Source: Cutaneotrichosporon cavernicola
Lineage: Eukaryota; Basidiomycota; Tremellomycetes; Trichosporonales; Trichosporonaceae
Length of the DNA stretch: 64,000 bases
Direction of reading: 5' to 3'
Assembly: GCF_030864355.1 (NCBI RefSeq)
Contig: NC_083395.1
Span: forward strand, 1,860,001 to 1,924,000
Positions 45,060 to 55,098 of this stretch are shown here, piece by piece (the stretch's first letter is position 1; each line of letters opens with the position of its first letter). The position numbers and the translations under genes are program-made. The notes under the pieces are model-generated. The model did no database searches. It was not told the DNA's origin and saw nothing but the letters and a program-made list of their open reading frames with translations.

Positions 45060-47227
45060 CAACCGCGATCTTCTATGGCACCAGCGGTATGGACATCGAG
45101 GGTTCGGACTGGACATGGACATGGACATCGAGTCGACCGCTTTGACATGTCTCCATTGAGAACGGGGTCGGTGAACGGACAACTACTCGGTGGAGCGTGT
45201 CGGCTTGGTCTCATCCTCCGGAAGGAGCCATCAGCCGGACCTCGTGGGCTCAATGCCACGACAGCGCCATTGCCACGCCCACATTGATGCAGCGTATCCG
45301 AGCCAACGTAATTGGGCTGGGCTCAAGCTCGGACGACGTCTACACCGTCTGCTTGCCAGCCTTGACTTGGGTTCAGTACATGGTCACCTGCGCTGGCAAC
45401 ACTGACCAAGGTGCCGGGCATGTCCCTCGTGATACCGCCCGACTGGACAGCCCGCAAGGACAGGCGCGAAGGAGGCGCGTTCCCAGCTCAGATGGAGGTG
45501 AAGATGTTGTGCTGGAAGAGAAGATGTTGTGCTGGAAGAGAAGAGGAAGAGGAAGAGGAAGAGGAAGAGGAAGAGGAAGAGGAAGAGGAAGAGGAAGAGG
45601 AAGAGGAAGAGGAAGAGGAAGAGGAAGAGGAAGAGGAAGAGGAAGAGGAAGAGGAAGAGGGGACTCGTCTGGGTCCACTCGCAACTGACTCGGCCACAGG
45701 CCTATCCACCTCCGCTTTCCCTCCACACATCGGCGCCTACGCCCTGTCTAGTCTCCGAAACAGCCGAAGTTTTCCATCTCCATCTCCATCTCTCTGCCCT
45801 GCCCATCTCGCTAAACCAACACGCCTGTCGCTTATCAGCTCATTACCCCTGTCACAGACATCAGCCCCATTGTCTGGTTGGCTACTACGCCACCCGAACA
45901 GCCCGTGCTCCGGCCCAAGCACCGGGATCACTTGCGAGCCGGGCCCTTGCCTTGGGGCACCGGCGGGGCGAACCGGGGCAACGCGGATTGTTTCTCCGCC
46001 CCACACTGTACCGGCGGCTCGGGGCAGTGTACATTCTGCAACAGAACCCTGATGGGACAACAAACACTCGCACCGAGACTTTTCAGTGTCTGAGCGTTGG
46101 TGCGAGCGACAGGGAGAGTGGTGCGAGAGACAGAGACCATTGGGATCGGGAACGGGAGTAGTAGCTCGGGGATGGGCTCATCGCCTTGACGGCGAGGGCC
46201 GAGGAAAGGAGAGCAAGGAAAAGCAAGAGATCGTGACACCGAGCGCTAGGCCCCGGGCCCGAGGCGAATGCCTGGCGCACGCCCGACGACGACGCGTGCC
46301 CGCAGCCCGCAGCCCGCGCCCCCCTCCACCCCCCGTGACGCAGCATTCCCCAGTCGGCTATGCACGGTCCCAGACGGCCACATCCAGCTTTGCAGGGGTA
46401 CGTCACGCACGACGACGCCGTAATCGCATGCAAGCGAGCCGTCAGGAGCGGCAAGACCACCATCCCAGAACGGCAGGTCGACGGCGGCGCCACCGGCGAG
46501 CGCCCCGGATCTGGTGGCGTTGGATCATCAAGCCTGCTCCGTAGCACCGCACGACGATGTAGAGATGGTGCCTCGGTGCCTGGCTGATATAAGACTGGCA
46601 TATCGTGATCGTCATCACAGTGCCCATGTCCGCCATCGCCACTTGTCTACTTGGGCATAAACCATGTGCGAGCGTCTCCCCTTATCTCGCATTGATTGGT
46701 GTCAAGGTCCCTCATCTCAAGGCAAGAAACCCCCTCGGTATCCACTTACCCCAGCGTCACGGCAGTGCAGTTTCTGCGCTCGTCGCGGACCACGTAGCCG
46801 TCCAACTGCCATCTCGCTCGCGCGGACCGCGCACCCAGACCCACTGACCATCTTCCGTCTCTGTCTTCCCGCCCAGCCTTGCCCACCTCGGCCTCAGTTC
46901 CTCAAGAGTAAGAGTGCAAGCGAGGGAGGCTCGGAAGGCTCGCGTTCCCTCACCCACCCATTTGGTGTTCCGCGCGCGAGGAGTAAAGGTGCTTCCCTCC
47001 ACTGGTACACCGAGTGGACGCCAAGCTCCGCAATCGGTCCCACGCCCTTGAATACACCGCGCCCGGGACTCGCAACCGGACCAGCACCGTGTCCACCGCA
47101 TCCCATCCCTATTGTCAAGCACACGCACCAGTCGGCGGCGCGGTCCGTCATGCCCGAACTCGACCTGTACTTTGGCACAAGCGGCCCCGCACGTCGTTTA
47201 CGCGCCTCCAGCGCCCCACGTCATTAG
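45060..47227 (+). other. Unresolved possible multi-exon gene
   Basis: Several segments have gene-like codon use but I could not join them into one model. They are around 45370-45510 (…LATLTKVPGM SLVIPPDWTAR), 45860-46080 (SPIVWLATTPPEQP, then two Cys pairs in CTGGSGQCTFCN), 46396-46560 (GYVTHDDAVIACKRAVRSG) and 47120-47227 (MPELDLYFGTSGPARR, TAG). A 20-copy hexamer repeat lies between the first two. The Cys-x2-Cys pair could be part of a zinc finger, perhaps of a regulator, but no family is recognised. It may be one gene, two genes or none. Confidence 0.3.
45533..45660. repeat. (GGAAGA)n hexanucleotide array, ~20 copies
   Basis: About 120 bp of near-perfect GAGGAA/GGAAGA units, preceded by a 20-bp direct duplication (AAGATGTTGTGCTGGAAGAG, 45501 and 45521). 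It reads as poly-Glu, Gly-Arg or Arg-Lys depending on frame. Confidence 0.96.
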
Positions 47228-47764
47228 CGCGTCCCCAGGGCGTGTGACCCCCGTCCCCGAGATTTGACGAGGGAATATTCGCTACGTATACTTTGCATTG
47301 TAGACACGGTCGTACGCATACTCTTATCAGCCCTCTGACGGGGGCTCTGATGTGACGAGTGGCTAGCGCGGCTGACTAATGTCGGTGCAGTGCAGCACTG
47401 GCAGCAGTCAATTCCTTTGGATTCATGTCGCGTACGTCTGCGTTTCCGTGTGGGACGAGACAGTGCGGAAGCATGTTTTGTGTGCCGATCTGTTCAGAGG
47501 TCTGCAACACATGCTGATCAAACCTCCTCTGATGCTTGAGTCTCATGCGCAACTCAAGTGGGTGGCGAGGCAAACACTGCTGGGAATAGTGACGGGGACT
47601 TACCCCTCGGTACCTTACAGCCCAGCCTTCGATCAGAACGACTGATAGGACATTTACACTGCATCGTGCACCACTGTTTCCGGCAGCGCTGCGATTGAGG
47701 TGGATGGACAGCAGGCGGGGCGTCCGATGCGAGCCTTGCCAGGCCCCAGAGAACGCTCCACCAA
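47228..47764. other. Spacer upstream of a tRNA-like gene
   Basis: No gene seen. Confidence 0.45.
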
Positions 47765-47852
47765 GCCGAGGTCGCATAGTGGTTATTGCGGTTGGCTACT
47801 AGTAGTAGACTAACTACCGAAAGGTTCCAGTGTTCGAATCACTGTCTCGGCT
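47765..47852 (+). tRNA. tRNA-like gene, class II; anticodon read as ACU (Ser), 7-nt intron
   Basis: Acceptor GCCGAGG/TCTCGGC, D-arm GCA...TGC, T-arm CAGTG-TTCGAAT-CACTG, long variable arm with an ACC-GAAA-GGT hairpin. Anticodon stem GTTGG/CTAAC; loop CTACTA + GTAGTAG + A. Ser AGY codons are normally read by GCU, so A34 and U73 are odd. T4 terminator at 47862-47865. It may be a variant tRNA-Ser or a pseudo-tRNA. Confidence 0.6.
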
Positions 47853-48176
47853 CGTCTGCTTCTTTTGGCGTCTCTGTTGTAGAGCGGCGCAGCGAGCGAG
47901 GGCGCAGCGAGCGAGGGCGTTGTGGTGGTGGTGGTGGTGGTGGTGGGGTGGGGGCGGTGCCCGTGGTGGAAAAGAGTGTGGACCCTGAATCACACATGTC
48001 GCCACTCAGGATAGTCACTCTGACACAAGAACAAGCAGGTATTAGCCCTGTATCAAAAAAGGAAACTGGGCGACCTCGACAACCCAGCGCAGAAGAGTCA
48101 CACCATGATCCAGATTTAACGGGTGACCCCAACGCCCAAGGCTGCACCTAAAAGCTCTACTCCCCACAGAAAAAGA

Positions 48177-48255
48177 TACACTGACGGGGATTCGAACCCC
48201 GGTCAAGTGCTAATCCATTGGAAGGCACTTATGCTAACCACTACACTATCAGTGT
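48177..48255 (-). tRNA. tRNA-Gly(UCC) with 7-nt intron
   Basis: Acceptor ACACTGA/TCAGTGT with A73; anticodon stem AGTGC/GCACT; loop CTTCCA + ATGGATT + A, giving TCC. T-arm CGGGG-TTCGAAT-CCCCG. T5 terminator immediately downstream. Confidence 0.92.
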
Positions 48256-48577
48256 GGCTGATAGTTGGTGGTGGCCAGCATCACGTGACCCGCTGCGTTG
48301 TCCTCCATTTTGGCTCTCTACGTTCGCAGAAACCGTACACCAGAGAGATATCGTAGAACCCTATCAAGGGACAAGGCGACCAGGTGCACATGATATACAA
48401 TGCATATGTCCGTGATCACAACGACGGTGCCTGCTCTTTTGATCTACAATGTTCAGGCGAGAACGATCAACGTCCATGGATATCCCTAAACCCCAACGCG
48501 GTTTGAAGCCGTGCGAACCTTCACAGAATCCCACAAAGTGAGAGACTTGGCGGGCTCCTCCTCCGCGACGCATCGAC
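48256..48577. other. Spacer
   Basis: Between tRNA-Gly(UCC) and the 3' end of the receptor-like gene. No feature is seen. Confidence 0.5.
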
Positions 48578-50568
48578 TCACGGCGTGGGACTGGCCCGTT
48601 CTGCAGCAGAGGAACCATGACCCTGCCCCTCGTCCACCTCCGCGTTCGGCTTAGAGAGCTCAACGCCCTCAGGAGAAGCGTCAGATTTACACAGGACTTG
48701 AGGTTCCTCGACGAAGGCGCTGCTTGACATCAAAGTGGCCGTGGACTGCCGAGCCGTGCTTTCGACGCGCGCACGCGGCTCCCACTCGGGGTCATACGAA
48801 GGAGGAACTTCCATTGGCGATTGGATGGGACCCGCGTCAAGGCCTTGGAATGTGGGGCGATCACCGCCGAACGGGTTGGACATGCCGCTGCTTATGCCGA
48901 GATTGGACTGCCCAACCGTGGCTCCGGTACTGTCTGTCAACTGTGAAACGGCTCTCTCCTACAGTCGAGTCAAATTGGTGCCGCTCGAATCCGACGAGTA
49001 GCGGCGGTCCGGGGAAAGCGGCTGGTTTCCCAGTTGACGGAGCTTCTGTGATGAGACAGCCTCGGATACGAGGGACATGGACATCTCTCCGCCCGGCCCC
49101 GACGACATCGAAACTCGCTTGCCGCGGGCATCGCGCATGGGAGGCACCCGGGAAGGAAAGTACGATGGCTGGCCACTCTCCGTTGTGAAAGAGGCTTGGG
49201 TCAGGGAGATCGCAGGAGAGACGTACATGTGACGAACGGCGTTGAGACTGCACCGGGTGACTCGTCGACTTCAAAGCCTTCCGCCGGGCTGATGGTTCCG
49301 TGGCGACGCCAGCGGCCCCACACGCACCACCAGACCCCGGCAACGCCGACAATGGTCGCGAAAACACCACCCTGCAATTAGGAGTTTCTTGGGATACACT
49401 CACCACAACGCTGCCTACAATCACGCCGATGGGGAGACCTTTCGAAGGCGGAGGCCTTGGGTAAGCTAGTTCACCGACAACCCTCACACTATGTCTTTCC
49501 TCCAAAGCTCGAGGGATGCGATTTCGAACCACGAAGCAGCATTGTTGAGCTGCTCAACCCCGTAGTCCCATCCATTGTTGTTAAGATTCGTAAGCGTTAG
49601 ATTGTAGCGCTGACCGGGATCGAGGGTTGTGGCTAGGAGGGATACGTTGTACACCTCCCACGGTGCGAACGTCCGCAGGTCGTCAGACTGCTTGAGAAGC
49701 ATGGTTGGGGGCGGGCTAATCGAGTAGCGGAAGTAGCTACCGGAATAACCACGGCCGCCTTTGAGTCTCATCCAGTAGTTGCCTGTGCCGAGGTCGATAA
49801 CCACAGAGTCGTTTATGGCAGATGTGCCAATAACACGGCGCTGAGGTATGACGCTCCAGCTAGTTCCACTCCAGTTACCGAAGGCATCATTGCGCACAGA
49901 CTCGCCCAGCGCGTTTTCGACAATTGGAGAGCGGACCTCAGGATTCTGACGCACAAGGTCAATTTCAGGCTGTGTTGCCCTGGGATCAGACTGGCGAGTG
50001 GTTAGACTCACCCAAAGTCCACGTCTATCACAGAGTGCGTGAAGGAAACAGTCCCGGATGTGACCCTAAGGGTCACCGTGTAAAACCCAACGGGAAGATC
50101 CTTGACGTGACACAGAAGCGTAGGCTGCGCTCTCTTCATAGGGCGTTGATCGGAACGGCCTTCAAGTGCGATATTCTGTACGCCGGTGTATCCGTCTGAG
50201 TCGATATACAGAGTGGTTTCCCCGGAGCCACCGGCAGTCATTTTTCCCTCACCAAGGTAGCCCCAGTAGCCGAAGAACTGAATGCCCGTGCCGTAAAAGC
50301 CGTACGAGACGGATGGTGGATCGAGGCTCGAGTTATAGGACGCGTAGTGGTAACCTAGTCCGGCTCCTTCAGTGCCTTGGGAACGAGTAGACCATGGGGT
50401 GTCCGTGAAACTGGCGTTCCAATAACCGGTTTCGGTAAGCGATCCGTTAACGCGGGGCAAGTACACCGCATTGAGGCTGTACGAGTCGAAGGTGATGGGG
50501 ACGGTTACCGAATAGACGGAGACAGCGAACGCCAGAGCGAGCGCGAAGGCCACCATGGGGGCAACCAT
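48578..50568 (-). CDS. Single-pass type I membrane protein with lectin-like ectodomain
   Basis: Model: complement(join(48578..48929,48963..49194,49227..49371,49404..49455,49488..49979,50012..50568)), 609 aa, five introns of 32-33 nt. Signal peptide MVAPMVAFALALAFAVSVYS. The ectodomain has two beta-rich, glycosylated halves: residues ~25-180 (TWYW-like YGFYGTGIQFFGYWGYLGEG) and ~220-340 (LTLTNLNNNGWDYG), resembling tandem galactose-binding-type modules. A TM segment GLPIGVIVGSVVGGVFATIV spans intron 3 and is followed by WWCVWGRWRRHG. The ~220-residue cytosolic tail is Ser/Pro-rich. Introns 3, 4 and 5 each correct a stop or frame change. Such multi-member families are common in basidiomycetes. 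A sensor or adhesin role is inference. Confidence 0.87.
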
Positions 50569-52024
50569 GACCAAGTGGTTGACTGATAGATGGAGTGAGG
50601 AGATGGGTAAATGGAAGAGTAGATGAAGAAAGGAAGGAGGAAGGATGGGGGGATGGAGGACCTAAGGTGGGGCGAATCAATTCTCAGGCTTCATGTGCAT
50701 GCGTACGTGTGTGCGTGCGGGTGAGACGGTTGGTTGTTGTTGTGCCCGAACAAATTCACCCACACGGAACACCGCATTCTCCATCCCTTTCACTCCCACT
50801 CTGTTGCCAACGCACATCTGTAGATCAGGCGCAAAGGATGGCCTCTCCTTCAGCTACCACCCTATCATTCAAACTGGTAGAGGCAGAGGAGTACGGATCA
50901 AGGAGTGTGAAGGCAGTGGCTGTGATAAGGATGTCTTTGGAGATCAGTGGATCAGTACTGGGAGGGAGGGAGGGAGGGGAGGGAGGGAGGTAGGGGAGGA
51001 GGGGATGGCCTGGTATGGCAGGGCGCCTTTCAAGGAATGCTGGATTGGAGACCGAAGCAGCATAGTATGCGTAACTTTGTAGCAGTATAGCAGGAGCTAT
51101 GCGGCATTGCCTGACGAATCGACACCCCATCCATCACATTCGCCACATTCACCCAACCCCCTTGTATGCATCAAGCACACCTTATCCCACACTTTATCAC
51201 GAGCTGCATTGCAGCCAACTGGTGGGATCCCAATTGTCCTGGGGTCAACATCACCTCCCATGCATCGCCGAGCTACGGATCCCCTCGATTGGCGTAGTTG
51301 AGGGTACAGTTGTGCAACTGCCCTGAGGAACCTGATTTGCAGTGTTAGCACGTTACTGACGAGTGTGTACAAGAGCCGCAAAGCGCACGGCGTGTGAAGC
51401 TTCAAGGACAAGAACCAAGGAGGAGAAGATTGGCTTTGTGTGATGGCCGGTGGCGAATGGAGGCGTGAGCACATCAAATGATGAGGAAAGCTGTGCAGGA
51501 ACCTACAGGTCACAGGCGACAGGCAGCAGGCGAGAATGGGAGAGAATCCGACGATCCGAGGGGCTCGAACATGATCATAGGCTTTCAGTCGTATATCTCG
51601 CACTCGCCGACGAATTGGGGCAACCAGTGTAACGCCGGAGCTCGGAGCAGATACTCGCAGGCAAGTGATCTGGCCATGTTCTCAAAAACTAAACTTGACC
51701 TACTGAGGAGCGTGGGACGTGGGAAGAGAACGCAGGGGCCATGGTCATGTTTACAGCCCATGTCGAAAATGAGGTGAGCGAGTAACAGATGTCTAATTGC
51801 CCAACTCTTGTCGTGTGGAATCCGGCCCTGGCGCGTAGCCCCTGTTGGAAGTGCACGCCGTCCAGGTGTTGCGTACACCTGCCGTGGCACACCGTCTGGG
51901 TGCGCCTCATCATCCACCCTGATTCCCTTTTGCCTCAGGCTTTCAGGTTGCGTGCACCCCTTCGGGTCGTGCTCATCGACACTCGGTTGCTTCGGAAGCA
52001 CCGGCCCCAACAACATCAGCACAC
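50569..52024. other. Gene-free spacer
   Basis: About 1.45 kb. TGTGTGCG-like and GGGAGG-rich short tracts occur (50690-50720, 50955-50995). No frame shows gene-like codon use with splice signals. Confidence 0.45.
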
Positions 52025-52105
52025 GTCCTCGTGGTGTAGTGGTTATCATACTCTCTTAGGGTCTAGCTATGGGAGTGGCCCCGCGTTCGAATCGCGGCGA
52101 GGACC
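52025..52105 (+). tRNA. tRNA-Pro(AGG) with 8-nt intron
   Basis: Acceptor GTCCTCG/CGAGGAC with C73 (seen in fungal tRNA-Pro); anticodon stem CTCTC/GGGAG; loop TTAGGG + TCTAGCTA + T, giving AGG. T-arm CCGCG-TTCGAAT-CGCGG. T4 tract at 52136. Confidence 0.9.
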
Positions 52106-52651
52106 AGCTGTCTTCACTGGCAGATGCGTATGCTCTTTTGTCAACCCGGTGGGGCAGAAGGGAAGAGGGGCTCCGTAAATGCCACAGATAACCCCTGTAT
52201 GTGTGCCGAGAAGTCAGTGCCATTAATAGATGGGGAGGGAGCGGTTCGAGGCGCGTTCAGTGTACAAGATGAACGATAGCGATAGCAGGTCTTGAAGACG
52301 AGTATGGTAGGTCGCCACGTGACAAAGTCAGTCGCGCTGGTGGAGGTCAATTTCCTCAGTCTACACCACACCACCCCCTGGTTGTCGCTCGCCAACCCCA
52401 AACCCCGACCGAATCTCATCTTACGAGCCTCGGGCGCTAGTTTCCCGTTCGTAGACTGAATTCACATTACTGCTAGCTCCAACGAGACCGCAGCGGAGAT
52501 CGAGAGTTCGAGTTCCTCTCTTGCGGATTCGGGAGTGGCGAAGAATGCCACTCCGTCTTACGAGTTTCTACCTCTACTCGTCTTTGCGCATTCCACGGCT
52601 TACCTCAACCGGAACCTTGAGGAACACCCACCGCAAGCGGAGCCAAAAACG
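52106..52651. other. Spacer between two tRNA genes
   Basis: No gene. A CCAAACCTGCTTTTGA-type unit repeated three times follows on the other side of tRNA-Arg (52756-52830). Confidence 0.45.
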
Positions 52652-52736
52652 AGCGCCCTGCCGGAGTCGAACCGACGATCTTGGCCAAACGGTGCGAAAC
52701 CGGAAGACCACGCCTTAGCCTCTTGGCCAAGAGCGC
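52652..52736 (-). tRNA. tRNA-Arg(CCG) with 12-nt intron
   Basis: Acceptor GCGCTCT/AGGGCGC with T73; anticodon stem TGGTC/GGCCA; loop TTCCGG + 12-nt intron + T, giving CCG. Variable loop AGATC; T-arm GTCGG-TTCGACT-CCGGC. T5 terminator downstream (52644-52648). Confidence 0.9.
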
Positions 52737-53066
52737 CACGTGATTATACATCCCCAAACCTGCTTTTGACCTCCCCAAACCTGCTTTGAACATCTGGATT
52801 TAGTGGCCAAACCTGCTTTTGAACCTCTGGATTAAGTGGCGGCAGTGTCGTCCATGGTCTCTTGATTTAGCTGCTCAGTTTGGTGATTGGATCGCAACTG
52901 TGGGGTATCGGCGAGGAACATAGGTCCAACTCTACTGGCAAGTATAGATAGCATACAAGTTTCATATACAGTGACGGAACGACTGGGCTGATCGCGTGGT
53001 AGCGGAGCTCACGGCAAATACGCTGGTTACGCGGCGATGTGTGCCGCAAACACAGACAACTCGAAG
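52737..53066. repeat. Spacer with three CCAAACCTGCTTT(T)GA units
   Basis: Units begin near 52756, 52776 and 52808. The rest of the spacer is the 3' flank of the APC permease. Confidence 0.8.
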
Positions 53067-54729
53067 TTATGCCGCCTTGGCAGCTGCGAGTCGATCGGCG
53101 AGCTCGCTGGGTCCGTGGAAGCGTCGTCGGCCGTCGACTGCCCACGTGATGCCACACGCAAGCCACACCACACCCGCAACGACGACCACCCAGTTCATGC
53201 TGTCCCCACCGCGGACGGGCACCTTGGGCGGGAATAAGAACGTGACAGTTGTGACGAGGAGGAATACGAGAGCGCCGCCATTGACGATTCGGCGCCAGCG
53301 GCCGAGCGCCCACCGCCGCTCGGTATCGCCGAGCACACTGCCGCCACGCATAAACAGCAGTGCGATGGGTACAGTGTACGAGACCTGGAGGAGTACGACC
53401 GTGGCGGACAGCACTGCGTTGAGTGCGATGCTTGAGCCGAGATTGATCGCCGCGATGGCGAGGACCGCGGTCGTCACTGCGAGAATTGCGAATAGGGGGA
53501 CATTTAGTGCTGGGTGGATGGTTGAGAGAGGTGAGGAGAGCGCGCCGAGGCCACGGTCACGTGCGAAGCGGAGGACAAGACGGGAAGAAACGGTGATGAG
53601 GCCTTGCGAAGCGAAGAGCATCGCACCGAGGTTGAAGATCATGAGGATCGTCGACTTGGGTTAGTCGTGTAAGTAGATTACTCACTCCAGCTTTCGATCC
53701 CGTCGCTTGGAAGTACATCTGCAACAGAGGACCGGTGGGGGAAGACATGACTGCACGCAGGTCCTTGATGCAGAATAGGAGGGCGATGAGGTATACCCAG
53801 CTCGTGACTGCGCCAAGGAGAACAGCGATGACCATCGTCTTGGGCGCGTTGATTGCCGGACGCGGCATGTGGTCGACCATGAATGCGACGCTGTCAAACG
53901 CCGTGAGTCCAAAAGTGGACTGGAGGAGACCGAGGATGAACGCCATTCCGTCGGGCCACTTCCGTCAGCTTGTCCAAAGCTTGTTAGCAGCAGGTTTTGC
54001 GAGATCGAGTGACTCACGCCGGTCTCATTTGTCCACCGCGCAAACACCTCATCTGCAGGTTGGTACTCGCCGCTGCTGCAAGCGAGCACGGTCACGACGA
54101 TAACCATGATGCCAAGGATACTCCACACTCCGCTCACTCGGTTGATGAGGGGCAGCAGCCGCGCGCCGAAGATGTTCAGTACCGCCGCGTGCAGCACAAA
54201 CGCGAGTGTGATAAGGAACACCTGCCATGCCCGCGGTGCACTTCCGTTCCACAGCGCGACGATGCCTAGGATGAAGCGGGCGCCAACAGTGGCCGCCGTT
54301 GCGCCTAACGCAACCCAGCCTGCCGTCACGTTCCAGGCCGTCAAGAAGGAGAGGGGCCGGCTGAGGGCGGGTGGTGCAAGCATGTCTTGCATCAGCTTCT
54401 CAGCCATTCCAAAAGGAGGGAAACTCACACGCCCAGTCGTATTGTCCTCCACTTGTTGGGAAAGCGTGGCAGATCTCGGCCAGGCTGATGGCCATCGCCA
54501 TCGTTCCAATCGTGGAGACCACAAGGCCCCACACCATGGACACAGACCCGCCAGACGGGAGGACGAGGGGGAACGAAGCCGCGACGGCTGGTGTCAGCGG
54601 GACAGTAGTGGTGGACGCACCGCACCACGAGTTCAGCGTCGTGAACGCCAGCCCGAGGCAGCTGAGGAGCGAGAAGCTCCTCTCGGGGGCACGCCCGACG
54701 CGTATTGTGCTCTCTTTATCCTCAGACAT
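53067..54729 (-). CDS. APC-superfamily amino-acid/GABA/choline-type permease
   Basis: Plasma-membrane H+ symporter for an amino acid or amine. Model: complement(join(53067..53654,53686..53958,54018..54385,54429..54729)), 509 aa, the family's usual size; introns of 31, 59 and 43 nt. TM1 region FSLLSCLGLAFTTLNSWCG, then ISLAEICHAFPTSGGQYDWA|YMLAPPALSR across intron 1 (the GGQYxW motif of fungal GABA/choline permeases), then RWTNETG|WPDGMAFILGLLQSTFGLTAFDSVAFMVD (substrate-site helix 6) and later TM helices to LAAAKAA. The fit is to Uga4/Hnm1-like carriers; the exact substrate is open. Confidence 0.93.
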
Positions 54730-55098
54730 GGCAGATGGAGTACGTTCAACCGGACATGGTGGAGGGTGGTGTTGACAAGCCGAGTCACAAAGCTCGCCTG
54801 TCCTGGGTGGGTCACGCTCATTCGCTTATCTCGCCAACAACTGATGCCGATGTGCCGAGATTGGGAAGTTTGTTGATAAGTATTCGTCAGACTCGAAACA
54901 GATCCTTGTGGCTCGACTCTACCTATACATTGGATTTGACTCTTCTTCCCAGTCCACTTGCCTTGACCCATCCAACCTACCCAACCATATACATGGTCGG
55001 TCAATACAACCTGCGAATACACTACATAAACTACACCACAGCTATCCTTGTCACTATACACCCTAATCTAGTCCCAAAGTACCAAATACCCTTTATGC
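54730..55098. other. Spacer between BRCT gene end and APC start
   Basis: Promoter of the minus-strand permease. ATA-rich stretch at 54980-55090. No conserved site recognised. Confidence 0.45.

Noticed and set aside
45541..45660. Poly-Glu, poly-Arg/Lys and poly-Gly/Arg proteins over the hexamer array
   Set aside because: Every frame of a hexamer repeat is open; no independent support for translation.
51585..52049. 154-codon minus-strand ORF
   Set aside because: Overlaps the tRNA-Pro promoter region; composition not protein-like; no splice partner.
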